Source: Novosphingobium sp. FKTRR1
GTDB taxonomy: Bacteria > Pseudomonadota > Alphaproteobacteria > Sphingomonadales > Sphingomonadaceae
DNA: 64,000 bases
Assembly: GCF_020404405.1 (NCBI RefSeq)
Contig: NZ_JAIZDA010000001.1
Coordinates: 1-64,000, forward strand
Direction of reading: 5' to 3'
How positions within the stretch are numbered: position 1 is the stretch's first letter; every line of letters starts with the position of its first letter. The notes beneath the pieces were generated by a model. It did not search any database. It worked only from the letters and a program-made list of their open reading frames with translations, and was not told where the DNA came from. The translations under genes were made by a program, and so were the position numbers. Of the stretch, positions 45,491 through 53,407 are shown piece by piece.

Positions 45491-45955
45491 ATGCAGAAGG
45501 CGGTGATCACGATGGTTGCGACCGTGGGGACGGCGGCGCCACTGTTCGCCCAGGCGGCTGAGCCTGTGCAACTGGCGAGCGATGTCTTCATCGAACGATT
45601 CGAGGCTGCCCCCGGTGGCGGCAGGATTCGCGTGCTGGAGCGCGCGGACCAGTTGCGCGCGGGCGACCGGGTGATCTTCGTGGTCAACTGGAAGGCCAGC
45701 CGCACCCGCGAATTCACCGTGACCAACCCGATGCCGCGCTCGATCTCGTTCCAGTCGAGCGCGCGCGACGATCAGGAGGTCTCGGTCGATGGCGGCCACA
45801 CCTGGGGCGCCCTGCCCGATCTGATCGTTCACCTTGGCGACGGCCAGTGGCGCCACGCCCGCGCCGAAGACGTCACCCACGTCCGCTGGCGTGTGCCCGG
45901 CGAACTGGCAGCGCTGGGCGCAGGGCAGATGACCTATCGCGGCGTGGTGCGGTAG
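45491..45955 (+). CDS. Secreted DUF11-like beta-domain protein
   Basis: 154 residues with a signal peptide (KAVITMVATVGTAAPLFAQA). The mature part (LRAGDRVIFVVNWKASRTREFTVTNPMPRSISF) looks like a single DUF11/Ig-like repeat, as seen in surface or periplasmic proteins of unknown function. WGALPDLIVHLGDGQWRHA and VTHVRWRVPGEL are further blocks I cannot assign. Start chosen at 45491; an ATG at 45467 is also open. Confidence 0.75.
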   Translation: MQKAVITMVATVGTAAPLFAQAAEPVQLASDVFIERFEAAPGGGRIRVLERADQLRAGDRVIFVVNWKASRTREFTVTNPMPRSISFQSSARDDQEVSVDGGHTWGALPDLIVHLGDGQWRHARAEDVTHVRWRVPGELAALGAGQMTYRGVVR

Positions 45956-46065
45956 GCTTGGTGGGTAATTTTGGCGCTCAAGGAGTATCAGCTTTTGCCA
46001 AGGTATGGTGATTAGCTGAACGACGGGGATGTCGTGGGAGCGGTCATTTCCTCCTCCAAGCCCCC

Positions 46066-46095
46066 GTCGCCCCGTGCTTGACACGGGGCTTGGCT
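46066..46095. repeat. REP-like palindromic element, left copy
   Basis: A 30-bp unit (31 bp with one more matching base on the left) that itself folds: CCCCGTG / CACGGGG around CTTGA. Its exact reverse complement occurs at 46248-46277. Similar palindromic GC-rich units are scattered between genes in many sphingomonads. Confidence 0.8.
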
Positions 46096-46099
46096 TTCC

Positions 46100-46249
46100 T
46101 TGAGACCTCGCGTTTGGCAGCATCGTGAACGTGCAGGCTCAAGCCACGTGGACGATTTTTGGATCGAAGGCGACAACCCCGATTGGTTGGACCTTTGGGG
46201 CCAGTGGTATCCGGTGGCGAACGCGCAGCGGGGTGACGTGGAAAACTAG
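46100..46249 (+). CDS. Small acidic, Trp-rich ORF inside the repeat pair
   Basis: An open frame from 46082 to the TAG at 46249, possible TTG start 46100 (49 residues), ends in DDFWIEGDNPDWLDLWGQWY and then PVANAQRGDVEN. The clustered Trp, Asp and Glu and the lack of rare codons make it look coding, unlike the overlapping longer frame. It could be the tail of a decayed gene captured between the repeats. No ribosome-binding site is clear. Confidence 0.35.
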   Translation: MRPRVWQHRERAGSSHVDDFWIEGDNPDWLDLWGQWYPVANAQRGDVEN

Positions 46250-46428
46250 CCAAGCCCCGTGTCAAGCACGGGGCGACGAAGCTGTTGCGTTTTGGTGGCG
46301 TTCACGCCCGCAATGGCGTCGCGTCCGGACCGGCAAGTTCGGATCGAAATTGCCGGAAAGCAGCCGTAAGGACGAGCCTCCGAAACTTGTCCATGCGGGC
46401 CGGGGCCGCAGTCACCCGCCCACCCCGC

Positions 46429-47709
46429 TCAATCGGCCAGCAGCAGCACCGGCGTTTCCAGCAGGCGGCGCAAGGCCTGGACGAAGCTGGCCGCATCCCA
46501 GCCGTCGACCACGCGGTGGTCGCAACTGATCGACAGGTTCATCAGCTTGCGCTTGGCGAGCCGTTCGCCGCCCAAGCCGTCGGGCACGAACATCGGGCGC
46601 TCAACGATGCGGTTGGGGCCGATGATGGCGACTTCGGGGCGGTTGATCACCGGCGTCGTGGCGATGCCGCCGAGCGGTCCCAGCGAAGTGATGGTCAACG
46701 TCGAGCCCGACAGTTCGTCACTGCGCGCGGTGCCGGTGCGCGCGGCTTCGGCCAGCCGGGCGATCTCGCGCGCCAGTTGCCACAGGTTCTGCGCCTGCGC
46801 ATCGCGCAACACCGGAACCATCAGCCCGGCGGGTGTCTGTGCGGCGATGCCCATGTGCACCGCACCGTGCCGGGTGACGACGCCGGCCTCATCATCATAC
46901 CGCGCATTGAGCATCGGGAACGCGGGCAGCGTCTTGCAGATCGCGCGGATCAACAGCGGCAGCAGCGTCAGCTTGGGCTTTTCGCCGCGATGGGCGTTGA
47001 GATCGGCGCGCAAGTCCTCCAGCGCGGTCACATCGATCTCCTCGACGTACGAGAAGTGCGGGATATGCCGCTTCGATGCCGCCATGTTTTCGGCAATCCG
47101 CCGCCGCAGGCCGATGACCCGCACCTGCTCGTCGGGGCGCGTGGCACGCGAAGCACTGAAACCGCCGCCCGCATTGTAGGCGAGAAACGCGTCGAGATCG
47201 GCGTGGCGCACCCGCCCTTCCTCGGACGGACGCACGTGCGCCAGATCGATGCCGAGGTCGTCCGCGCGCTGGCGCACCGCCGGGCTGGCCAGCACGCGGC
47301 GATGGGGGACCGAGCCGGTCGTAGGCGCTGCCACAGGGAGTGCGACGGCCTCATGTCTCTCAGGTGCCCGTACAGCCTCGCTGGGCTGCGGCGTCGCTTC
47401 CGGGGAAGTTGCGGGCTCATCCGCCGGCGCAGGCGCTGAGACGGCCTCCTCGGCAAGCTCGTCCGCATCGTCGGTCTCGATCACCACGAGCGGACTGCCA
47501 ATGGCGATCACGTCACCCTCTGCCCCGGCAACTTCGCGGACGATGCCCGACACCGGGCTTTCCATCTCGACGGTGGCCTTGTCGGTCATCAGGTCGGCGA
47601 TGCGGCCATCCTCCTCGACGCGGTCGCCGGGCTTGACGTGCCAGGCGACGATCTCGGCCTCGGCAATGCCCTCGCCGATGTCGGGCAGGCGGAAGGTATA
47701 AGTTCCCAT
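46429..47709 (-). CDS. bkdC: Branched-chain alpha-keto acid dehydrogenase E2
   Basis: 426 residues. The lipoyl domain (YTFRLPDIGEGIAEAEIVAW; lipoyl Lys in MTDKATVEME) and the catalytic core with SISCDHRVVDGWDA are those of branched-chain E2, not pyruvate E2 (compare GEGIAEAEI with the LSPTMEEG start of pdhC). A binding domain (ASPAVRQRADDLGIDL) sits between Ala/Pro linkers. It ends the bkdA-bkdB-bkdC operon and degrades Val, Leu and Ile keto acids. E3 is not encoded here. Confidence 0.93.
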   Translation of the reverse strand: MGTYTFRLPDIGEGIAEAEIVAWHVKPGDRVEEDGRIADLMTDKATVEMESPVSGIVREVAGAEGDVIAIGSPLVVIETDDADELAEEAVSAPAPADEPATSPEATPQPSEAVRAPERHEAVALPVAAPTTGSVPHRRVLASPAVRQRADDLGIDLAHVRPSEEGRVRHADLDAFLAYNAGGGFSASRATRPDEQVRVIGLRRRIAENMAASKRHIPHFSYVEEIDVTALEDLRADLNAHRGEKPKLTLLPLLIRAICKTLPAFPMLNARYDDEAGVVTRHGAVHMGIAAQTPAGLMVPVLRDAQAQNLWQLAREIARLAEAARTGTARSDELSGSTLTITSLGPLGGIATTPVINRPEVAIIGPNRIVERPMFVPDGLGGERLAKRKLMNLSISCDHRVVDGWDAASFVQALRRLLETPVLLLAD

Positions 47710-47727
47710 GGCGTCAGGCTTTCCAGA

Positions 47728-48816
47728 TCAGGCAGGCATCATCAGGCGGTCGATGGCTTCACCAAGCCGCACCGGGCCGGGGAAATAGGCCCATTCGAGG
47801 CTGTGCGGATAAGGCGTGTCGAAGCCGGTCACCCGCTCGATCGGGGCTTCGAGGTGATAGAAGCAGCGCTCTTGCACCAAGGCGCTCAACTCCGCGCCAA
47901 AGCCGCCGGTGCGCGTCGCTTCGTGGACGATCAGGCAGCGCCCGGTCTTGCGCACCGAAGCCTCGATCGCGTCGATATCCAGCGGCACCAGCGTGCGCAA
48001 ATCGAGGATTTCGGCATCGACGCCCTTCTCGGCACAGACCGCGCGCGCGACGTGAACCATCGTGCCATAGGCGAGCACGGTCAGCGCCTCACCGGCCTGC
48101 ACGATCCGCGCCTTGCCCAGCGGCACGCGGTAATGGCCCTCGGGCACCTCGCTGTCGGGATGGCGCGACCACGGCTCGACCGGCTTGTCGTAATAGCCGT
48201 CGAACGGCCCGTTGTAGATGCGCTTCGGCTCGAAGAAGATGACCGGATCGTTGTCCTCGATGGCGGCGATCAACAGGCCTTTGGCATCGTGCGGCGTGCT
48301 GGGAATCACGGTCTTGAGGCCCGCGACATGGGTGAACAGCGCCTCGGGGCTCTGGCTGTGGGTCTGCCCGCCGAAGATGCCGCCGCCGAAGGGCGAACGC
48401 ACGGTAAGCGGCGCGATGAACTCGCCCGCCGAGCGATAGCGCAGCCGCGCCGCCTCGGACACCAACTGGTCAAGCCCCGGATAGATGTAATCGGCGAACT
48501 GGATTTCGGGCACCGGGCGCAAGCCATAGGCGCCCATGCCCACCGCCACGCCGATGATGCCGCATTCGGAGATCGGCGTATCGAACACCCGTGTCCGCCC
48601 GTGCTTCTTTTGCAGGCCCGCCGTGGCGCGGAACACGCCACCGAAATAGCCCACATCCTCGCCCAGCACGACGACATCGGGATCGCGCGCCAGCATGATG
48701 TCGAGCGCATCGTTGATTGCCTCGATCATGTTCATGCGGCGGGTTGCCCGAGGCTCGGCGCTGCCGGAGTTGCCGGAGTTGCTGGAGTTGCCGGAGTTGC
48801 TGGAGTTGCTGGTCAT
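47728..48816 (-). CDS. bkdB: Branched-chain alpha-keto acid dehydrogenase E1 beta
   Basis: 362 residues. MNMIEAINDALDIMLARDP, VVLGEDVGYFGGVFRATAGL, FDTPISECGIIGVAVGMG and FGGGIFGGQTHSQSPEALF are typical of E1beta. It starts with about 18 residues of low-complexity Ser-Asn-Gly coded by five 9-bp tandem repeats, not conserved in the family. GGAGTGACG before the ATG gives the ribosome-binding site; the gap to bkdA is 5 nt. A later start at MNMIEAINDA would remove the repeat. Confidence 0.92.
   Translation of the reverse strand: MTSNSSNSGNSSNSGNSGSAEPRATRRMNMIEAINDALDIMLARDPDVVVLGEDVGYFGGVFRATAGLQKKHGRTRVFDTPISECGIIGVAVGMGAYGLRPVPEIQFADYIYPGLDQLVSEAARLRYRSAGEFIAPLTVRSPFGGGIFGGQTHSQSPEALFTHVAGLKTVIPSTPHDAKGLLIAAIEDNDPVIFFEPKRIYNGPFDGYYDKPVEPWSRHPDSEVPEGHYRVPLGKARIVQAGEALTVLAYGTMVHVARAVCAEKGVDAEILDLRTLVPLDIDAIEASVRKTGRCLIVHEATRTGGFGAELSALVQERCFYHLEAPIERVTGFDTPYPHSLEWAYFPGPVRLGEAIDRLMMPA
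48764..48808. repeat. Five 9-bp tandem repeats at the start of bkdB
   Basis: Units CCGGAGTTG or CTGGAGTTG are repeated five times without gaps, coding an Asn-Ser-Gly/Ser stretch on the minus strand. Slippage here would change the N-terminal length by three residues per unit without shifting the frame. Confidence 0.9.
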
Positions 48817-48821
48817 CGGCG

Positions 48822-50114
48822 TCACTCCTGCCAATCGGGGTAACGGATGCGGCGTTCGTGGATCGCCTGCTCGGACTGTTCGCGCAAGTGCCAGGGCATT
48901 TCCTCGAACACCCCTTCGAACAGGGTGCGCGTGGGATGGTGCAACCCTTGTCCCAGAACACCGTTCTTCTCGGCTTCGCGGGCGGCGGCCTTGACCGTCT
49001 CGACCAGTTCCAGGTCCATCGCCGCGTGCGCGTCCTCGCTCCATTCGCCAAGCGCGATGAGGTGCTGCTTGAGCCGCGTCACCGGATCGCCCAGTGGCCA
49101 TTCGGCCCGCTCCTGCGCGCTGCGGTACTGGCCGGGGTCGTCCGAGGTGGAGTGCCCCTCGGCGCGGTAGGTGAAGTGCTCGATCAGCGTCGGCCCGCCA
49201 TTGGCGCGGGCGCGGTCGGCCGCCCAGCGCGATGCGGCATAGACCGCCAGCGGATCGTTGCCGTCCACCCGCAGTCCGGCGATGCCATAACCGATGGCGC
49301 GCGCGGCAAACGTGGTGCGCTCGGCCCCGGCGAACCCGGAGAAGCTGCTGATCGCCCACTGGTTGTTGACGATGTTGAAGATCACCGGCGCGTTGTAGAC
49401 GGCGGCAAAGGTCAGCCCCGAATGGAAATCGCCTTCCGCGCTCGATCCCTCGCCCAGCCAGGCCGCCGCGATGCGGGTGTCGCCCTTGATCGCGCTGGCC
49501 ATCGCCCAGCCCACCGCCTGCGGGAACTGCGTGGCCAGATTGCCCGAGATGCTGAAGAACGATTGTTCGCGCGCCGAATACATCACCGGCAACTGGCGCC
49601 CCAGCAGCTTGTCGGCGCGGTTCGAGTAAATCTGGTTGATCATCTCGACCAGCGGATAGCCGCGCGTGATCAGCAGGCCTTGCTGGCGATAGGTCGGGAA
49701 CACCATGTCATCGGGGGCAAGGGCCATCGCCGGGGCAACCGCCGTCGCCTCCTCGCCGGTGCTTTTCATGTAGAAGCTGGTCTTGCCCTGCCGCTGGGCG
49801 CGGTACATGCGATCGTCGAACGCGCGGGTCAGCGCCATCGCGCGCAGCATCCGCCGCAGGGTCTCGGCATCCAGCGCCGGGTTCCACGGGCCGACCGCCC
49901 TGCCCTCATCATCGAGCACGCGGATCAGATCGAGGCACAGCGGGTGCGTTTCGACAGGCGCGCAAGCCTCGTCCGGTCGGGCCTGCGCGCCCGCTTGCGA
50001 GATCGGCAGGTGCGAATAATCCGCCGCGTCACCCGGCCGGAAGCGCGGCTCGGGCACGTGCAGCGAAAGCGGCGGCAGATTGCCCCGATCGGTTGCGGAG
50101 TTGGGTGAACTCAT
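48822..50114 (-). CDS. bkdA: Branched-chain alpha-keto acid dehydrogenase E1 alpha
   Basis: 430 residues. RMYRAQRQGKTSFYMKSTGEEA, PTYRQQGLLITRGYPLVEM, the ThDP block AAWLGEGSSAEGDFHSGL...NNQWAIS and RAEGHSTSDDP match E1alpha of the branched-chain complex. The first 60 residues are extra and partly unstructured, a feature of the long sphingomonad form. The start at 50114 was chosen. It is the first gene of the operon. Confidence 0.94.
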   Translation of the reverse strand: MSSPNSATDRGNLPPLSLHVPEPRFRPGDAADYSHLPISQAGAQARPDEACAPVETHPLCLDLIRVLDDEGRAVGPWNPALDAETLRRMLRAMALTRAFDDRMYRAQRQGKTSFYMKSTGEEATAVAPAMALAPDDMVFPTYRQQGLLITRGYPLVEMINQIYSNRADKLLGRQLPVMYSAREQSFFSISGNLATQFPQAVGWAMASAIKGDTRIAAAWLGEGSSAEGDFHSGLTFAAVYNAPVIFNIVNNQWAISSFSGFAGAERTTFAARAIGYGIAGLRVDGNDPLAVYAASRWAADRARANGGPTLIEHFTYRAEGHSTSDDPGQYRSAQERAEWPLGDPVTRLKQHLIALGEWSEDAHAAMDLELVETVKAAAREAEKNGVLGQGLHHPTRTLFEGVFEEMPWHLREQSEQAIHERRIRYPDWQE

Positions 50115-50204
50115 CGACTGAAAGCCCGCATCGGACACTCCCGCATCGGCCGGACACCCCACTTGTGCGAGACTCGCCAGCCAGAAGCAATCTTTTATCT
50201 GCGA

Positions 50205-50217
50205 GTAATAATATTAC
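50205..50217. promoter_or_regulatory. AT-rich palindrome before bkdA
   Basis: GTAATA-A-TATTAC lies about 91 bp before the bkdA ATG and 28 bp beyond the thyA stop. The A+T-rich patch stands out strongly in a GC-rich window. It may be a regulator site for the bkd operon or contain a -10 element. Confidence 0.45.
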
Positions 50218-50244
50218 GCCGAACTTTCCGAGTCAATCGCCCTT

Positions 50245-51180
50245 TCAGACCGCGACCGGTGCCGCCAGGTGCGCCTGGGGAGCATAGCCGCTGACCGCGA
50301 AATCCTCGATCCGATAATCGAAAATGCTCGTGGGGCGGTTCACCAGCTCAAACCGGGGCGAGCCTTGCGGAACCCGCGCCAGTTGCGCCTCCACCAGCTC
50401 GGCATGGTTCAGGTACAAGTGGGTATCGCCGCCCATCCAGACCAGCTCGCCCGGTTGCAGGTCGCATTGCTGCGCCAGCATCCGCGTGAACAGTGCGGCA
50501 CCGAACAAGTTGAACGGCAGCCCCAGCGCGACATCGCACGACCGCTGATAGAGGATGCACGACAGCCGGTCGCCCGCGACATGGAACTGATAGGTCTTGT
50601 GGCACGGCGGCAGCGCCATGGCGGGCACTTCGGCCACATTCCAGCCTTCGACGATATGGCGGCGCGATCCGGGATTGGTGCGCAGGCTCTCGACCACCAC
50701 GGCCACCTGGTTGACGCCCTGTGCGCGCTTGCGGAACAGCCCCTTGGCTTCCTCTGCGGGCTCATAGACCGGCCAGTCGACCCACTGCTTGCCATAGACC
50801 GGGCCAAGATCGCCCCACTGTGCGGCAAACGCGGCGTCCGCCACGATCCGCGCCGAAAAGGCCGCACGCTCGATCCTGTCGCCGGTCTCGCGGCGATAGC
50901 GGTCGAGCGGCCAGTCGGTCCAGATCTCCACCCCTTGCGCGCACAACGCGCGGATGTTGGTGTCGCCGGTGAGGAACCACAGGAACTCGCGCGCGGCGGT
51001 TTTCCAATAGACCCGTTTGGTCGTCAGCAAGGGAATCTGCCCATCGGACAGGTCAAAGCGCAGTTGCGCGCCGAATACCGCGCGGGTGCCGATGCCGGTG
51101 CGGTCGACCCGCTCGTCGCCCGAAGTCCAGATGCGCTGCATCAGGTCAAGATACTGCTGCTCGTAATGCGGTGCCGCCAT
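50245..51180 (-). CDS. thyA: Thymidylate synthase (ThyA type)
   Basis: 311 residues, longer than E. coli ThyA (264) because of insertions around residues 85-150. DRTGIGTRAVFGAQLRFDL, EFLWFLTGDTNI, the catalytic Cys in MALPPCHKTYQF, CDVALGLPFN and HLYLNHAELVEAQL are present. It makes dTMP from dUMP and methylene-THF. Upstream of it lies tRNA-Pro, divergent. Confidence 0.95.
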   Translation of the reverse strand: MAAPHYEQQYLDLMQRIWTSGDERVDRTGIGTRAVFGAQLRFDLSDGQIPLLTTKRVYWKTAAREFLWFLTGDTNIRALCAQGVEIWTDWPLDRYRRETGDRIERAAFSARIVADAAFAAQWGDLGPVYGKQWVDWPVYEPAEEAKGLFRKRAQGVNQVAVVVESLRTNPGSRRHIVEGWNVAEVPAMALPPCHKTYQFHVAGDRLSCILYQRSCDVALGLPFNLFGAALFTRMLAQQCDLQPGELVWMGGDTHLYLNHAELVEAQLARVPQGSPRFELVNRPTSIFDYRIEDFAVSGYAPQAHLAAPVAV

Positions 51181-51347
51181 GGCGCGCAGTCTATGCCGGG
51201 CAGCGGGTTTGCGCCAGTCCGACACATGCGGGCGGTTGTGGACGAAGCCTGTGGGTAAAAACTTTCACATACCCGCTTGCCACCTGCATGACCCCGACAT
51301 ATAGGGCGCCCCTGCCTCGCAGCCGGGTGACTGGCTGGCGGATCGGT

Positions 51348-51424
51348 CGGGGAGTAGCTCAGCCTGGTAGAGCACTGTCTTCGGGAGGCAGGGGCCGGAG
51401 GTTCGAATCCTCTCTCCCCGACCA
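51348..51424 (+). tRNA. tRNA-Pro (anticodon CGG)
   Basis: 77 nt. Acceptor CGGGGAG/CTCCCCG, anticodon stem CTGTC/GGCAG with loop TTCGGGA, so the anticodon is CGG (codon CCG); T-arm GTTCGAATC and encoded CCA. Confidence 0.97.
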
Positions 51425-51452
51425 ACTTCCTTGAACAAGCAAGGATGTGCGA

Positions 51453-51473
51453 GGGCGCCCCAAGTGGGCGCCC
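51453..51473 (+). terminator. Terminator after tRNA-Pro
   Basis: GGGCGCCC (51453-51460) and GGGCGCCC (51466-51473) form an 8-bp stem with a 5-nt loop, followed by TTTGCGTTTT. It is a good intrinsic terminator 28 nt past the tRNA. Confidence 0.88.
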
Positions 51474-51505
51474 TTTGCGTTTTCGGTATCCGACCAATCT
51501 TCTCT

Positions 51506-52450
51506 TCAGCCGCGCGCCAGCAGGATGCGGCGTTGCTGTTTCGGTTCAAGCCAACTGAACCGTCCCGGCAGGCCAAGCCGTTCGGCGGCGGCCCAGGCCG
51601 GGCTGGACTTGTCATGCACCCGGTCGGCCAGCGTACCGGCAAGCCGAAGCATGGCGCGGTCGGCCAGCGAAAGGTTCCACTCGCCGCCCAGTTGCAGCCG
51701 TTTGCGCACCACCGGCGGCAGAATGGCGACCGCACCGCGCGCCAGTGCCCGGTGCAGCGCACGTGGCACATTGGGCGCCGCCTTGCCCGAGGCGATGATG
51801 TCGAGAAATTCGAGATTGATCGGGTGCGGTTCGAAACGAGGCAGCAGCCGCTCCATCATCGCCGTGAAGTCGGCCTCCGATCGCACCGGATGGCGCACGC
51901 CATACAGCGCGCCAACTGGTTCACCTTCGGCAAAGAAGCGGGTCTGATCGGCTGCGGACAGCGGGCGGACGAACCGGTCATAGGCCTTCATGAAGCCGAA
52001 CGATGCCGTTGCATGAACCCAGTCGAGCAGTTCGGGATCGAGCGCGCGATAGGCCGTGCCATCAGGCGTCGTGCCACCGACCCGCGCATGCATCCGGGTG
52101 ACTCCGGCGATCACCGCGCGCGCGGTCGATTGCGGGCCATAGACGCCGACCATGGCGGCGAGGCCGGTCCGGCGCGAGCGGCCGATGGGATCAACCGGAT
52201 AGACCGAATGCTCCCACACCCCGCTGCGGATACGGGCGTCGGCAAATTCGAGCAGCACCGCAGCCACGCCGCCAACCCCCAAGGCCACCGGATTGCGGAA
52301 CACGCGCCATTGCACCGAATCGGGCGCAACGAGTGCCGGCTCGCCAGCAGGGCTGCGGTAATCGATGTGCCGCTCCTGCGCCGCCGCCTTGCGTGCGCGA
52401 TCGTGCAGAGCATCGTCGAGGGCTGCTTCAGCGCGGGCGGCTTGCGTCAT
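51506..52450 (-). CDS. DUF2236 (MpaB/Lcp-like) heme-type oxygenase
   Basis: 314 residues. RMHARVGGTTPDGTAYRALD, PELLDWVHATASFGFMKAYDRFVRPLS and the pattern R-x-F-A-E-G-E-P are diagnostic of the DUF2236/oxygenase MpaB family, related to latex-clearing protein Lcp. Known members cleave carbon-carbon double bonds using heme and oxygen, but the substrates differ widely and cannot be told here. No signal peptide is seen. It is divergent from a TetR gene that shares its promoter, with two candidate operators in between; TAGGA before the ATG is the ribosome-binding site. Confidence 0.87.
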   Translation of the reverse strand: MTQAARAEAALDDALHDRARKAAAQERHIDYRSPAGEPALVAPDSVQWRVFRNPVALGVGGVAAVLLEFADARIRSGVWEHSVYPVDPIGRSRRTGLAAMVGVYGPQSTARAVIAGVTRMHARVGGTTPDGTAYRALDPELLDWVHATASFGFMKAYDRFVRPLSAADQTRFFAEGEPVGALYGVRHPVRSEADFTAMMERLLPRFEPHPINLEFLDIIASGKAAPNVPRALHRALARGAVAILPPVVRKRLQLGGEWNLSLADRAMLRLAGTLADRVHDKSSPAWAAAERLGLPGRFSWLEPKQQRRILLARG

Positions 52451-52460
52451 GATCGAGTCC

Positions 52461-52472
52461 TATCAAGTGATA
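52461..52472. promoter_or_regulatory. Candidate TetR operator, site 1
   Basis: TATCAAGTGATA, a perfect palindrome (half-site TATCA, 2-nt centre), lies just upstream of the oxygenase gene. It is 21 bp, two helix turns, from site 2, so two dimers could bind the same face of the DNA. Confidence 0.65.
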
Positions 52473-52481
52473 TACAGGATC

Positions 52482-52493
52482 TATCAGGCGATA
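52482..52493. promoter_or_regulatory. Candidate TetR operator, site 2
   Basis: TATCAGGCGATA, with one mismatch to the TATCA-n2-TGATA pattern, lies 33 bp upstream of the TetR start. With flanking bases it reads CTATC/GATAG. It would let the regulator control its own gene. Confidence 0.6.
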
Positions 52494-52526
52494 GGCTCGC
52501 CTGCAAGTTCGTGCTAGGCACCGCGC

Positions 52527-53201
52527 ATGACCCAGTTGGACAGCACCCTGCCCGCAACCGAAACGCTCCTGCCCGAAACCACGGCGGAGCGCATTCTGGC
52601 CGCAGGAATGGACTGTTTTGCGCGCGAAGGCTTTGCCGGAGCCACCACCCGCATGATCGCGGCGCAGGCCGGGGTGACCTTGCCGGTCATCGCCTATCAC
52701 TTCGGCAACAAGGAAGGGCTGCACCGCGCCTGCGCGAACGCGATCGTCGAGCAGTACCGGCGCCGCCTGCTGCCACTCGTTTCGAGCGCGCGCGCCGCTG
52801 CCGACAGCGACGCGATCACGCGTGAAGAAGCACGGCACTGGTTGGAAACGATTTTGCTGGCGCTCGTCTCGGCGATCACTGCCGACGCCGAGCAGCGCCT
52901 CTCCACCGATTTCGTGCTGCGCGAAATGAGCGAGCAGGGCCCGGGCTTTGCGCTGCTGTTTGCCGAGTTGTGGCAACCGGGCATAGCGCTGGTGGCCGAC
53001 CTGCTGGGAATGGCGCGGGCGCAAGATGGCTCGCCTCAGCCAGATCGGATCGGCGCCGTCATGCTGCTTGCGGCACTATCGGCCTTCACCCGCGAAGAAG
53101 CGATATCGCGGCCGTTCCTGGGCTGGGAGCGGATCGACGATGCCCGTCATGACGAGATCGGCGCTGCGGCACTCCGCCTGCTGCGCGGCCTGACCGGCTG
53201 A
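52527..53201 (+). CDS. TetR family regulator
   Basis: 224 residues. The helix-turn-helix ERILAAGMDCFAREGFAGATTRMIAAQAGVTLPVIAYHFGNKEGLH is canonical (quoted in parts: AAGMDCFAREGFAGATT, IAAQAGVTLPVIAYHF). The C-terminal ligand domain is of the CerR/FadR-like type and predicts no specific effector. It likely represses the divergent oxygenase gene, itself and the TonB receptor gene, which carries the same site. Confidence 0.93.
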   Translation: MTQLDSTLPATETLLPETTAERILAAGMDCFAREGFAGATTRMIAAQAGVTLPVIAYHFGNKEGLHRACANAIVEQYRRRLLPLVSSARAAADSDAITREEARHWLETILLALVSAITADAEQRLSTDFVLREMSEQGPGFALLFAELWQPGIALVADLLGMARAQDGSPQPDRIGAVMLLAALSAFTREEAISRPFLGWERIDDARHDEIGAAALRLLRGLTG

Positions 53202-53331
53202 TCCCACCCGGTTCTGGTCAGTGCGCGATACCGGGGTTGACGCGACCATCCTTTCCGCCAGCCACCTTCCGGCCCCCCCTCTCCCGAAAGCTTCATTGTT
53301 GCAACGTCTTGCTGTCCCGAAAAGATTCTCC

Positions 53332-53347
53332 TTATCATGATTGATAA
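53332..53347. promoter_or_regulatory. TTATCA-n4-TGATAA palindrome before the TonB gene
   Basis: An inverted TTATCA/TGATAA pair with a 4-nt centre, 19 bp from site 3. It uses the same TATCA half-site but a wider gap, so it may be a weaker site or a coincidence. Confidence 0.35.
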
Positions 53348-53352
53348 ACGTA

Positions 53353-53364
53353 TATCAGGTGATA
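53353..53364. promoter_or_regulatory. Candidate TetR operator, site 3
   Basis: TATCAGGTGATA, a perfect half-site match to site 1, lies 44 bp before the TonB receptor ATG. Finding it here and in the oxygenase/TetR promoter ties the receptor to the same regulator. Confidence 0.65.
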
Positions 53365-53407
53365 GAATGCCCCCAAGAACACTGTGATGTTCATGGGAGA
53401 GTGCCAG

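Larger units (their letters stand above)
46065..46278. repeat. Inverted repeat pair (REPIN-like) with 152-bp spacer
   Basis: Two perfect inverted copies of a 31-bp palindromic unit (46065-46095 and 46248-46278) flank a 152-bp spacer. The arrangement resembles REP doublets (BIME/REPIN), which are spread by RAYT transposases in other bacteria. The surrounding 473-bp gap (45956-46428) has no other gene I can support. Confidence 0.7.

Noticed and set aside
46125..46529. A 134-codon plus-strand frame with an ATG in the repeat gap
   Set aside because: It reads through the right repeat and into the 3' end of bkdC antisense, and its composition is shadow-like; the shorter frame ending at 46249 is more protein-like.
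48764..48808. Tandem repeats considered as a CRISPR-like array
   Set aside because: The units are only 9 bp, without spacers, and lie in a coding frame.
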